Below, piece after piece: positions 34,501 to 47,914 of a stretch of 64,000 bases of DNA. Below the pieces are notes generated by a model. It was not told the DNA's origin and made no database searches. It saw only the letters and a program-made list of their open reading frames with translations. Every line of letters begins with the position of its first letter. Positions within the stretch are counted from its first letter, which is position 1. A program made the translations under genes and the position numbers. Source of the DNA: Epichloe hybrida (lineage: Eukaryota; Ascomycota; Sordariomycetes; Hypocreales; Clavicipitaceae); the NCBI GenBank assembly GCA_019022495.1, contig JAFEKR010000009.1, forward strand, positions 2,108,001 to 2,172,000, written 5' to 3'.

Positions 34501-36117
34501 TCCTTAATAATTAAGGCTAAATTACTAGAACTTCTCTAGCTATATGCTATAAAGCACGTAGCTAAAATCACTAATCTATTACCTATATATAGTAATAAGG
34601 ATAATTAATCTCCTTAGTAAGTATTATTTAATATTCTAGGCCTTAAAAACAATGCCTTAATTTAATACTTACACATATAGGGATATATTATGTATATATA
34701 TATTCCTAATAAACATTACATTTAATTATAGAAAATAGCGCTATAAGCTAAGAAGAGTTAACTTATAGGTATAGATAGCCCTAAATATTACCTTTATAAA
34801 GTTTAAATCCCTAAAGATTAGAGAATTATATATATAAGGGATATACACTTTAATAAGAATATACCTATACTTACTAAATTTAAGGCTAATAAGACTATCT
34901 ATATTATTAACCTTATTAACCCTTCTTTTACTAAAGAGAGATAATATATTATTAATATTTCACTAGTAAAGAAACTTTATCCCTAGCCTAGTAGTAATAT
35001 TAGATAAAAGAAGGTTTATTTTATAAATACTCCCTTAGTTTCCTTAGAAATAAATAAGAATTACTACTCTTTTAAGGAGGAAGATAATTCTCTTACTAAG
35101 ACTAAGCCTTTACTATCTTAAAGCTCTCTCCTAATGCCCTTTAAGAGTCTTCCTTAAAGGGACCTTATAAGCTAATAATAATAAATTATTAAAGAGAATG
35201 CTATTCTCCTAAGGCATTAACCTAGCGCTTTCCTAGATAAAGAAGCTAAAGATAATAATAATACTATTATTTAATAATAACTTAAACCTAAACCTAAAGC
35301 ACTAAGATAAACCCTTTAATCTAATATATACTAAGATTATTATAAGATTATAACCTTAGGCAAGAAAAAAGCTCTCCCTAGCTTATGTTAATTAAACCTT
35401 GTGATTTATTATTATAATAATAACCTATATAATAATAAAGTAAAGGAAATTATGACCTTATATGCGTTCCTAATGCTTAAAGTAACTAATATAGCTAATA
35501 TAAAGATTAATAGTTTATCTAATTAGTATAAGGCTAAAGCTATAGATAATTATTATATCTTCTAAAGACTTACTAAAAAGAAGGAACTCCTTAAAATCTA
35601 TAAAAAGAACTACTAGCATCTAGTCTTTACCCCTAAAGATATAAAGATCTTTAATAGCTAATAGGTTTATACTATAAAGTATCTAATTAATTATAATCCC
35701 TATCTAAAAGCAAGATAAGTTATAAGAGAAGACTAAAACCTAGAGGTCTTTAGTAATAAGGACCTCTATATAGTAATAGTGCACTTAGTTTCTTTATAAG
35801 TGTTTTATATACTTATTACTACCTTTAACTATAATTAGTAGTAATATAATATTATTAATGTATTTCTTAATACTAAAGTATAAGGAGATATCTATATTAA
35901 ATAACCTTATAGCCGCTCTAATAGTATAACTAGAGTCTATAAGCTTAATAAAGCTCTCTATAGTTTACTTATTTCTTCTCTTTAGTAGCTAAATAATATT
36001 ACTAAGGAACTTAAATAGTAAGGCTTTAAAAGGCTATTAAGTAAACTTTGTATTTTTTAATATAATAATATTATACTTCTTCTATATATAGATAATATAA
36101 TTATTATAGAAAAGACC
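31555..36117 (+). mobile_element. RIP-degraded Ty1/copia retrotransposon (5' LTR, Gag, integrase, partial RT)
   Basis: The element starts with TGTTAAGGATATTC and shares its first 250 bp with the 18.2 kb fragment. Reading through stops, it shows a Gag-like region (about 32,640-33,500), a copia integrase core (about 34,200-34,850, with an N-R-T-L-I-E-like stretch, ITNLLP and HFNKN motifs) and a copia reverse transcriptase (about 35,450-36,110, with KAR, a DIYI/Y-K-L-N-K-A-L-Y block and a YIDN version of the YVDD box). Almost all CA dinucleotides are converted to TA, and stops are mostly TAA/TAG at expected Gln codons, which is the RIP pattern. It breaks off right after the RT active site, where another element begins at 36,118. 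No function remains. Confidence 0.8.
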
Positions 36118-39115
36118 TGTGGCTTCCTTCGGACCTTCGGACAATAGATAGTCTAACCGTAGCCAAAGAGTGGAGCCACCGAAAGGATACACGCAATGCG
36201 ATTAAATGTATCGTAAGCTACCTTACTTTGTTAGCAATAGCACTACACTATAGCCTTACTTTTCCCCCTTTTTTACTTACTTTCTCTTCTAGCTAGATTT
36301 CTCTCCTTCTCCCTTTTCTCTTCTCCTTTAGTTATTAGCTATTATTAACTTTATTAAATTTAACCTCTTTGCACTAGTGTAACATTCCTTAGTGTAACTA
36401 ACACTAATTAGTAGTTAATTATAACTATAAATAAGCTAGGTATTATAAGAAAACTAACTAAATAACTAAATCTATTGCCATAAGGCATTTTATTTAAACC
36501 TAATATTAAAAATAACCCTTAGCTAAGCTAGCTAACTTATATAACCTCCCTTTACACTCTCTTTATAACCCCTTTTCTTTCTTTATAGCTTTTTACGCCT
36601 TAGTGTTTTAAATATTAAGTTACTTTACTTTTACGCTATTTTTACAGCTTATTCTTCTCTCTTTTTGCTATTTTTTCCTTCTTTTATACTTTTTCCGTTA
36701 TTTTTTATTATTTCCCTTTATTTATTCTATTAATCCTATTAATCCTATTTATCCTATTTTGTTTATCCTATTTATTCCGCCTTATTTATCCTATTTATCC
36801 TATTTATTCTATTTATCCTATTTACCTTATTTTTCCTATTTTTCCTATTTTACCTGTTTTTTAGATTTACCTAGTCTATCCCTCTTAATAAGCGTAGAAA
36901 TTACGCTATTATTATACTACTATTTATTTTATTTAAATTATTTAAAAAAACTAAACCTTTCTTAAGAAAGGGATAGAATTAAATATTAGACTATTAATAA
37001 GATAAACTCCTTACCTTACTTTCCCTAATAATAAGATATTTTAAAAGCCTTTAAAAATAGCTTTTAAAAGACTAGAAAAAAATAGTTTACTAAGGTAACT
37101 ATAGCTATATTTATTTATACTTATAAGAGACTAGGAAAAGCTTACTTAACTAAACCTAGAGATTACTATATAGCTTAAACTTAATAATTAGATTATAAGG
37201 TTTATTTATACTAGTAAGTATTAAAATTAGTAAGGAGAAAACCTTTAGAAAAACTTTAAAGAAGATTTTAAAGGTTAAATAAAAGATATATTTAGGAAAG
37301 CTTTTAATAAGCTTATAAGAGAGCTATAAAACTCCTTATAAGATAATAATATTTATATTAGCTAAGGAGTAAGCCTTCCTATCCTAATAGCCCTTAAATA
37401 TATACTTTAAGAGATAATAATAACCTTATAGTTAGGAAATAAGTTATAATCTCCTAAATTACCTTATATATAACCCCTATAAGCCACTGCCCTAAAGACT
37501 TTCCTTAATATTTCTTACCCTTAAAAGGAATAATCTCTATATTCTCTATAAAAACCCTTATAATAATTATAATTATATTAGGAGTTTAACCCTTAATAGC
37601 TTACTCTTTTTTCTTATTTCTTCCCTTTAGATAAATAAATTATAAAGAAAATATTTAAGCTTATAAAAATATATAAGAATAGTAATTACTATAGTAAGAA
37701 GCTATATAACTTTCTCTTACTAAAACTTATACTCTTTAAGAGTAAGTATAATTAAATTAACCTCCTTAAGTTATATTTTAGTAAAGTATTTCTTATTATA
37801 TTAATAGGAGATACTAAATAGTGCTTTCTTAATTACCTTACTAGTAAAAACCTCTTTTATAAAGAGATAATTATAAATATCTATTAATAATTTAAAATAG
37901 AAAGTAATTAATAGTTTTATTACTATAAGTAAAGTAATATAACCCTTAAAAATATTATTATATAAAACCCTAATAAGAGTAAGCTTAAGTGCCTTAAGAT
38001 TTTATTAACTACCTTAAAGAGAGTTTATAAAAGGCTATACCCCTTTAATATAGTAAATATAAAGCTTTATAAGTAAACCTTAAATATAGTCTTTAGTATT
38101 CTTAAATATTAGGTAGTAAAGTATATATATATACTAGGCTTTAAGAACCTTACTAGTAACCTCTATAAATTAATTATAATTATAAAGAGTAATATAAGAA
38201 GTAACTAATACTACTAGTATTAAGATAAAGACTTATTAGAGATAATATTTATAGACTACTAATATAGCTAATAAAATTAAAGAAACTAAGGAAGAGGAGG
38301 TTATTATAGTAACTTTAAATAACCTAAGTAATACTTTATTTATAGTAAAAGTAGTTACTAGTTATTAAACTATACTAATACTAAATATTAGAAAGAGAAA
38401 GAAAGATAGTAAGCTAGTAAGAACTATTATTTACCTCCTATAAAGAAGAAGTTTAAAGTATTCCTTACTTTATTTAAAGAAAATAATAGTAATAAATAAA
38501 ATAAAATAAAAGACTAGGAAATATAGCTTAAGGCCTTTACTTAGAACTAAGATAATAGTAATAATAATATTAAGAAAAAGCTATTATTAAAGGCATAACT
38601 TAGTATTATATAATTCTTTTATATAAGATTATAAATAATAGATAATATTAATATCCTTATAATACTTAAGAATTAAGCTTTTTAATATACCTTACTTAAG
38701 TAAAAGCTATACCTTAAAGAGGCTTCTAATAAAAATAATTTAATTTATTATACCTCTAAAGAACACTATTTTAAAGAGATCTTTAAAGAAATTATACTAG
38801 ATATAGGAGCCTTAAGCTAACTAACTACTAGTCTAGTATAAGCTAAAGCCTTACTAAGATTAATACTATTATTAATAATTAAACCTTATAACCTAGAAGT
38901 TATTTACTTTAGTGCTAGATTAGTAATAACATATAGCATTATCTATATACTTATAAAGCTTAGCTAAATTAACTTTTATATCCTTAACACTATTATACCT
39001 TTTCTCTTTTCCCTTACTAATATAAATAAAATAAAGGTTAAGATTAATAACCTTACTAATATATTAATTTAAAATAATAAGACTATACTTATTATATATA
39101 AATAAGAGGTTTTCA
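36118..39115 (+). mobile_element. Second copia-like element, 5' end and Gag-protease part, RIP-degraded
   Basis: It begins TGTGGCTTCCTTCGG in an unmutated GC-rich island (36,114-36,215), then turns AT-rich. A pyrimidine-rich stretch with CCTATTTATT repeats (36,720-36,860) precedes a degraded coding region. At about 38,760-39,110, reading through stops gives an aspartic-protease-like Asp-x-Gly-Ala segment followed by INNLTN, the usual fungal copia Gag-protease pattern. It ends at about 39,110, where a LINE begins. Inserted in the first copia element, so it is younger than it. Confidence 0.6.
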
Positions 39116-42100
39116 CCTTTGCATACTTTTCCGCACTAACCCTAAGGTTTGGAATCGCCTCTAAAATACAAATCACATTAATATTCAAAATCCTTACCTT
39201 TGTTTCTCCCCCCTTATAATATTACACTATAATAAAGCTAGTAGTAAGAGTGTGAATAAGACGCTAATAGTAATTAACATAAGCTTAGGGGGGCTAGCTT
39301 AGAGTAACCACTACCTAAACATAGGAATAGGATAGTTTAATATCTAAAGGAGTAAAGATAACCTAATAGTAAACTAGAACTAATTTATATACCCTAAAGA
39401 CATAAAATATTATAATAAGATTACTAGCCTTATCCTAAGTAATAAAGTTACCTAAGTGTAGCGTATTATACTTACTATAGCTAACTAGGTAGCAAACTAT
39501 GCCTAAGCTAAAATAAGAACTATAAACACTAATAATAGTAATATTTATACTACTAAAGAAGTATTAAAAATAGCCCTTAAGGAGGCTATTAGGGAGGAAG
39601 CTAAAGATAATAACTCCTTAACCTAGGCTAGTATTATAGCTAGGCCTGCCTTAAAATAACTAAATACTAACCCCCCCCCTCTCTAGATCCCTAGAAGATA
39701 ATATAGAGAAGTACTTATAAAAGAAAACACTATATAAGAATTACTCTAGTCTAGGGGCATAAAAGATATAGTTATAGCTATAAATAAAGCTATTAGGTAA
39801 GCCTTAGTAGTAGTAGCTAGAAGACTCCCTAGTGAGGATATAATTATTACCTTTAAAGGAAATATAGTATAGTATAAAGAAGACTAAAAATAGATTACTA
39901 AAGTGTTTAGCCTAGAGGTAGCTATTTACTACTATATACTTAGTGTTATTATTAAGGGTTTCCTAATAAAGTATATATTTATTAAGAACCTAGTAATAGA
40001 AATTAGAAAAGTAAATAAAGTAAATATAATTAAGGTAACTATAAGATACCCCTAGGGTAAGAATGCCTAGTAAACTACCCTAATTCTTAGACTAGCTAAA
40101 AGTTAAAGATACTAATAAGATATACTAAGATAAATAGTCTTTAAAGCAAAGCTATTCTAAACTAAACTATATAATAAGACCTTATAACCTAGATAGTACT
40201 ATAATTACTTCTAAATAGGATATATTACTAAGTTTTATAAGGTAACACTAAGGTATAATAAGTATAAAGCTAGCTAGCATAAAGATAGTAAGGTATTATG
40301 CCTAATAATAAATAGATAACTTAAGGAAAACTACATCCTATACTTTAGACTATACCTAGCCTAGTCTAGAGACTACCTAGTACTAAAAGAGAAGTAAAAT
40401 ATAGTAAAGGCTAGTTACCTAAAATAACTATCTTACTTTACCTCTAGCTCCCCTAGTAAGAACCTAGCTCTAGCCTAAGAGAAAGCTAGCATAGCTATAA
40501 AACCTATAGTAATAATAGGAAGAAAGAGAGGTTAACCTATAAACGCAAAGTAAAGCGCTAAATAGCTAAGAGCTAGGAGTATTAGGCACTACGTGGAATA
40601 ACTTAGGGCTAGAATAAAACTAGCATAAGATAGCTAAGACCTACTACTACCCCCCTAATTAATATAGTAATATTATAAGTTCTCTTTTAGAATATAAATA
40701 AGAAGAATAGCCTAATATATATTACGCTTTATTACTAAACTAATATAGATATAATAGTAATCTAAGAGTAAGAACACATAAAACATCCATAGCCCCTTAT
40801 ACTAGGCCTTACCTAGTTTTAACTTACATATTATAATAGGCATAATGCTATATATATTAATAAGAAACATAATATAGGGTTATAGTTAGCCTAGGGAGGG
40901 CCTAACTAGTTACTAGTAGAAATTCATAGGATTAATATCTATTCCCTTTATTTAAAAGGTTATAGTAATAACTAGAACACCCCTATATAAGATATTAATA
41001 TAGAGACACCACGTAACTAAAGTGTATTTATAGGAGATTTTAACTAAAAGTATTCCCTCTAGGATAGGCTAGATAAAACCACTAATAAAGCGGAAGAGCT
41101 ACTAGAACTTATAAGCTAGTAAAGGCTTAGACTAGTAACACCCTAAGGGGAACTAACTAGATAATATAAGGATAATAAGGATAGTACTATAGACCTAGCG
41201 TGAGCAACCCTAAATATCTAAGTCTACTATAAAGGGGTAAAAGACCTTACTAAATCTAACTATATCCCGTAGCTAATTAGCATTTTCACTAGCCTATAAG
41301 ATAATATCCCACGGGCCCTTAAACACATGTGGAATATAATAGATAAACTATATGTAAAGGCAGAGGTAGTAGTACGCTTTTAACCTAAAAACGCCTTAGA
41401 TTTATAAGATAAAGAAAGGATAGATATATACACTACCTAGCTTATTATAAACCTTTAATAAATAGTAGATAAGGTAGCCCTATAGAAGCCCTAGGGGCTC
41501 CCTAGCCTAGAGGTATAGTGGTTAAGGATAGCTAAAGAGGCAGTTACTAAAGCTAGATAAGCAAAGAGATAATAGAGATAATAGAGAATAGAAGTAAACT
41601 AGTAAACCTATGCTAAGGCAAATAAGGACTAAGAATAAGTTATTAGAACTAAGAGAAGAAATACATAAAGAGATACCCTATAAAAGGCTAATACATAGAG
41701 AAAGGATAGGGGAGTGTAAAGACTAGAGAGATAGGCCTAGCTCTAAAGCTAAGCCCCCCTAGAACTACTTAGGCTACTAGAGCTAGAAAGGACTAAAAAT
41801 AACCTAAACCTAGCTATTATATATAAGAATAAAGTAAGTATGCTAGCACTAAGGTTCTTCCCTAAGCCTATAGTAGACCTCTCCTAAATCCTAGACCTTA
41901 CCTTCCTAGAGCTAAATAACACACTATTCCTAGATAATAACTAGTTTAGACTAGAAGAGATATTAGATATTATATTAGATATAGCTAGCTAGAAAGCACT
42001 AGGTAATAACAAGCTCCTAGTAAGCCTTATTAAGGCCTGTAATAAACTAGTAAAAGAAGCTATAGTCTAGCTCCTAAATACTATCCTTAAAGTAAGGTAT

Positions 42101-44000
42101 TTCCTAGCCTAATTCTAAACTACTAGAGTAATAGTAATTAGGAAACTAGGTAAGATAATAAAAGAGATAAGGAAGGCTAATGCTTAGAGGCCTATCTCCC
42201 TACTAAATATTATAGGAAAAATTATAGAAGTGGTAATTATAAAGTGACTTATAGCCTTTGCTAAGGCAGAAGGACTTCTCCTAGAGCTATAGATAGGGAA
42301 TAGGATAAATAGGTTAATAAAGACTATAATTAAGGTCTTAGTAAAGTGCGTAAGAGAGGCCTAGAGTAAGGGTAAAATTGCCTTACTTACCTAGATAAAT
42401 ATCTTATTTACTTTTAATAAAGTTAGCTACCTATACCTAATTTACTTACTAATCCTAATAGAAATCCCTTACTAGCTAATAGCTATAATATAAAGCTTCC
42501 TAGTAAATAGAATAAGCTAGCTTAGCTTTAATAAAGGACTTTTTAGACCCTTTAAGATTAAGGCTAGTACCCTATAAGGATCTCCCCTTTTACTAATTCT
42601 CTTTCTCCTTTACTTTACAGAACTTTATATATACCTTTAGGCTATCCTAGGCATAGTAGTAATTAGATTTACTAATAATATAAATATTATAGTATTTAGC
42701 AAAAATATAGCGTAAACCTAGAGAAGACTTAAGGCTACTTAGAAAATCTATAAGGAATAAGTAAAGAAAGTAAAAGTAAAGTTTAACCTAGTGAAAACTA
42801 AACTTATATACTTTAGTAAGGCCTATAGGCCCCTATAGGCTAGGGTCTAGCTTAGTATAGAGAAGATAGCACTAATAGAGGTATACTAATTTCTTAGGGT
42901 ATAGGTAAATAGGAAACTTAACTAAAGTGCTTATAAGAATATCCTTAAGGGAAAACTAGCCTAGTAGTAGCTTATACTCTCTATGCTAGTAGTGTTAGCA
43001 TAGGGCGTTAGCTTTAGAGACACCTAGCTTATATACACATAAGTAGTCTAGCCTATTCTTACCTATAGGGCAAGCGCTTACTATACCCTAACTAAGAAGG
43101 GAGGAAAACTATAAGAAATAGTTAGAAGTTTTATAGTAAACTAATTAACCTATCTCTAGACTATAGCTAGAGTGTTTAAGGCTATACTAATTACTTAGCT
43201 AAAAGTTAAAACCTATATCCCCCCCCTAGACCTTTACCTAAATAAGATAAAGTAAAAGTTTAAGGAAAGGATTATACTTAGTAAAATAATAAATAAGATA
43301 TAGGCTATAGCTAACTTAGTGTAAATAGTACTATAATGTAAAAGAAGACCCCTACTTACTAATAATAAACCTAATGTATAACTATATAAGGAGTGGAAGA
43401 AAAGATAGGAAGACTAGTATTCTAATAGGTAATAGAGATAACATAGGCGTAGGAGAGAGCTAATAGAGGACTGCTTACTTACCTATAACCTAAAGGAAAT
43501 CTAGAAATTTCACACTAGGCTTAATAAGTATATCTCCTCTATAATAGTATAATTACATATAGGAAAGATTAGCCTTAATAAGCTCCTCTTCTAAAGGCAT
43601 GTTCCTAGGGTAGCTTTACCCCTATATAGCTATGGTTATATAGTTAAAGACTAGTACTATATAATTATTAACTACGCTAACTATAACTATAGATACCCCT
43701 AAATAAAATAGCCTAGAGACGCATAGGAGGTAAGGCTAGCCCTAGATAATCCCCTAAAGGCAAGATATATTATAAAGTAATTCCTTAGTATAAGAAAACT
43801 CTAATACTATATATTAGCATAAGACCTAGCCTTTAGTTAATGTAAACTAAGGGAGGATTTAGGCCACCCTAGAGGTAACTAAACTAACTAATAAACGGAC
43901 ACCGCGGATAACTAGAGAGAGACACTAGGTAAAACAGTATAGCTATAAAGGCAGGCTAGACATAAGGCAAAATCACACTATAATAGGAAGACTATAGGTC
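39110..44000 (+). mobile_element. RIP-degraded LINE (Tad-like non-LTR retrotransposon)
   Basis: A less mutated stretch (39,110-39,225) forms the 5' end. Through the stops one can read an AP endonuclease region (about 40,750-41,290, with a GDFN-like motif, then RLRLVTP and SDYIP) and a reverse transcriptase (about 42,000-42,830, with RPISLLNIIGKIIE, FNKVSYLYLIYLL, GSPLLLILFLLYF and a FTNNINI version of the FADD box). A C-terminal part with histidine and cysteine-poor zinc-knuckle remnants runs to about 43,960. Stops are nearly all TAA/TAG in place of Gln. The order endonuclease-RT is that of Tad1-clade LINEs. Complete in length but dead. Confidence 0.75.
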
Positions 44001-45905
44001 TAAAATAGTTATTAGATTAATTTTAAGTTAAAAAGCTATAGGTATTATTTTGCACTAGCCTGCCACCACCCCTTTACTAATCTAGAATTAGCCTTATTTC
44101 TCCTTAGGAATAGGGATTATATCCTCTATTACCTTACTTTTACCCTTAGCTAATAGGCTAGTAGCTAGAAGCTAGTTTATCTTTACTACTTAGGCATTAA
44201 GCTACTAGAGCTAAAAGATAACCTTATTATATTATTTCTTTATAGACCTAGACCTAGCTAGGTCTAGGCTTACTATAGCAGCACCCTATTTCTTCTTAGC
44301 GTGGTTTTTAATATAGAGTTTCTTAACCTAAGCTATATAGTTCTCTAGGGCCTAGATAATTAAAGTTAGTCATAGAATAGAGCTATTACTAAGCTAGAGC
44401 AAAACCACTTATATTACTCCTAGTAACTATACTAGCCTAGGTCTTAACTAACTACTAATATTCCCCTCACTAGCTAGTGATATTTAGCTACAAGCGGATT
44501 AGCACTAGAGTAAGCTTAGAATAGGAGTAGGAGTTAATATTACCTTAATATATACATAATTACGGACCTAATAATTAAAATAGGCGTTAGACTGTCACGG
44601 CTTGCACCGAAAGGTTAAGAACGAAGTAATGGCTAAGACTATCGCAGTCACTGCTAGATAGATGCTAGCTAGGGGCGAGTGCGTGAAGGTTTCAATCTCT
44701 AACCTAGCACTAATAATATGCATAGTCTTTAATAAGTACCTCGCTTTATAAGCACATAGCTATCTCATAGCTAGCTAGCCTCTTTATTATTCGCATAGCC
44801 TAAAGGTTCTCTAAAGACTTGCTTTAATAAATATCCTATCTTTAACCTCTACGCTCCTAATATAATACCCCCCCTATATATAATTAACCTTAATCATAAA
44901 ATAAGCTACTTACTTAGGGTATAGTTACTATATTAGAGCTTCGCAAGGAAAAATAAGATAAGGCACCTTATATCTAGACGCGTAGGTAAATAAAAAGAAA
45001 CAATAATAATAATGCTACTAATTAAAAACAACCCCTTATTATAGTTAGTAATGTTTTAATAGTAGCTTATACGCGGCTTTACTATAGCAAAACAAATATT
45101 ATTGCCTATTATGTAGCTAGAAAAAATAATATAAATAACCCGTGTTAATTTTCGTAATTAGTTAAATAAATAAGGTACCTAATACTAGGGTTCTAAATAG
45201 TCTAACTAGAGGGCTTGTGTTATAGTTACTATAAGCTCGTAGCTATTAGGCATGTGTGCGTTTAGTAGTGCTAATAGTTATTGTTATAATTTATAAATCA
45301 CCTATACGCAGTGCGTTAGATTACTTAAGGGGTCTAGGGTTAATATAAAAGAGACTAATTTTTCCCCTCTTTTACACTTTTCCTTTCTTTTATAATATCC
45401 CTTAACCTTATAAGTTACCCCTACTAGCTAAGTAGTAGCTCTCTTGCTACTATTGCTTAGTAGTTACTAATCTCTTTTAGTCCCTAATTATTGTTATTAT
45501 CTATCCTTATTTATCTTAGTTTCTTACCCTTATCTAGCTTATAAGTTTATACTCTTATTAGCATGACTTCCCTATCTAGTTTATTATAGCTAACTTATAG
45601 CTAGTTTACTATATCTAAGTCTTATACCTAAACTCCGCCTTTATTAATGCCTTAAGAAAATCTATTAACTAAGAAATCTCCTATAAAGTCTCCCTAAAAG
45701 CAAACTTCTTCTAAAATCTTATTATAAGTTTATTATATCCTTATAGTGTCTTTATTACTAACTTATTACTAGCGAAATAACTTTAAAGAAGATTCTATAT
45801 ATACACTATTATTAGTAAGTGGTAATATAAAATATCCTCCTAAAAAACAGCACCTATAAGATTCTAGGATACCTTATTAATAAAAAAACCTTCCTAGCTA
45901 AATAT
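44001..45905. mobile_element. Mixed RIP-degraded remnants, including an LTR-like start and a possible DNA transposase fragment
   Basis: Another less mutated island begins TGTCACGGCTTGCACC at 44,593 and may be an LTR terminus of a gypsy-type element (TGTCAC is a common start). From about 45,564 a frame with Gln-type stops (MTSLSSLL...) resembles the N-terminus of a Tc1/mariner-like transposase, with low certainty. The block ends sharply near 45,905, where GC-normal sequence resumes. Confidence 0.4.
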
Positions 45906-46300
45906 AATAAGTCTTTCCAATGCTGTTGGTCACAGCGGTTTCCAGCCGGGTGTGTGGTTCCGCGGGCGGATGTGTACAGCCCACCAACCAACTGTGATTA
46001 GTATTTCGTTCCCTGATTCTTGTCATCGGCCAATGACAAAGAGCGTATCGAACAAAAAAAGGTCTCATGCGGAGAAGGAAAAAGGAACATTAGTTTAGCC
46101 CAAGCGTTCTGCGACTTGTCGATATGCACAGACGACGGCGGGATTATTTTACCCGACTAGTGATCCTTTAAAACTGCTCCTGGGATCCCACATGAGTAGA
46201 ATGTGCAGAGGAGGCCGGCTTTTCGTATCGTTTCTTGAAATGAAGTGTCTAGCGGACTGCTCACGACGAGATAGCCACGGCGAGCGAGGCTAAATTGACC
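45906..46300. promoter_or_regulatory. Right border of the RIP block and upstream of the rhodopsin-domain gene
   Basis: Normal GC content returns abruptly. No gene is seen. Contains the promoter region of the gene starting at 46,301. Confidence 0.4.
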
Positions 46301-47914
46301 ATGCTCAAAAACCCATTCCTCAGGGAAGCTTGGATAGAATTCGGGATAGGACTAGTGGTCATCTTCTGTCGGCTGTTCTGCCGATATCGAATAGTAGGTT
46401 GGAGATGGGATGGAGATGACTACTTTTCTGTCGCGGCGGCGGTTCTATGGACGGTTTGTGACAATTTGAAGAGCAATTCCTCAATGGCTTTATACTGAGG
46501 TGTCAAATTTTCCAGGCAGAAATGTCGATGATCTACTTCAGTAGTAAGTCGAGTCGGTCGAGTCGGTCGAGTCGGTCCAGTCAGTCAGTGTTGGTCCGAA
46601 AGTTGTCTAACATGGTAAACTCCGTCAGCAAAACTCGGTACTATCGCAAACATGACGGATGAAATCGCCCTCACGCTAACCGACGAACAAAAAAACCCGA
46701 TAATCGCGGGAAGCAAGTTTCTCTTTGCAGAGTGGTGCGTCTACATCAGCCTGATATGGTCATTGAAGGCGTGCATGCTATTTCTCTACGGCCGACTTAC
46801 GTGAGTATTCGTTCACCTGCAGTTGAGACATGGTGAAGGGGGTATAGAAGATCAACGAGGACTGATATGTTTCCCTAGCCTGGATCTAAAACAGAGGGAT
46901 ATGGTCAAGATTTGCGCCATACTCTGTGGAATCACCTATGTTGCCGCCATCCTGACCACATTCACGCATTGCATACCGTTGCGTAGGAAATGGCAGGTGT
47001 ACCCGTATCCTGGAGGTATGACGCCAGCGAGGCGAAGAAATGACGATAGGGCGTACATAATAACGAGGCTGACCGCTAATAGAAGCGTGTGCCGTCTACG
47101 TGCCAAACTTTTACGTCCTTACTGTTACAAATGTCAGGTGAGGGCGCGCCGCGGGTCGTTCCACGCGACGATCTACGACAGGGCTTGTATAGCTAATGTC
47201 TGCTGCAAATAGCACGGAACTATTAATTGCGTGCATTCCAATCCCGTTACTCTGGAAGGTGCGCATGTCGTGGCCAAAGTGAGTCCAGTTCTACTTTGTC
47301 TGTGGCAGATTGGGAAACCCCCCAGAGACTAACATGATGACTTGATTGCAGGAAATTCCTCTGTTGTCTCTGGCTATGCACAGGTGTCTGCGTGATTGTC
47401 GCCACTCTGCTGCGGTGTATCCTGAGTCTACGCGACATTCACACCGTCAACCTTACGACCATTTGGTCTGCCCGAGAGACAGTAAGTAACGAATCGCCAA
47501 AACAGAGGAAAGAAAGAATTCGCATACGCTGCCTCAACAGTTTGCCCGACACTAACAAAGATGGGCTAGTTCATCGGCATAATTGCCGTCAATGTGCCCA
47601 TCCTCGGACCGTTCATCGCCCGCACAGTGAGCCGACTGAGCGGGTTGAAGTCTAGAAACAGCTCCAAGCCAGGGGGTGAGCGAGACGGGTCGGTACCAGG
47701 GCCGCCAGAAGCAGGAGGCCACAGGCTATCCATCATGGAGAGGAGAGCCAAGCAGGAGAGGATACGGAGGGGAATGAGATGGACGACGTTTGACGAGGCC
47801 AGCGACGAGGATATTGCCAAGGACGAGTATGAGATGCATTCGATTTTCAGCACGAGAACGACAAACGATACCCACTCTAGTTTGCGTGTGGGATGTGGCT
47901 CAACGTATGTTTGA
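46301..47914 (+). CDS. PTH11-like integral membrane protein (fungal rhodopsin domain)
   Basis: Eight exons fit: 46301-46453, 46516-46543, 46629-46800, 46879-47015, 47083-47137, 47213-47278, 47352-47481 and 47570-47914. They give 362 codons in frame with GT-AG introns at every junction. Typical features of the family: an N-terminal Trp-x-Glu-x-x-x-Gly before a helix, GDDY after the second helix, later ELLIACIPIPLLWKVRM, and TTIWSARET in front of the last helix (FIGIIAVNVPILGPFIART). About seven membrane segments and a cytosolic tail rich in Arg/Glu. Members act as GPCR-like receptors or are unknown. The third intron-rich part includes a GAGTCGGTC microsatellite (46,548-46,577) within an intron. 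Start chosen by ATG before the first helix. The gene is intact although it lies 400 bp from the RIP block. Confidence 0.8.

Noticed and set aside
36759..36965. 68-codon Tyr/Leu/Ser-rich frame in the RIP block
   Set aside because: Derived from a CCTATTTATT simple repeat in a degraded element.
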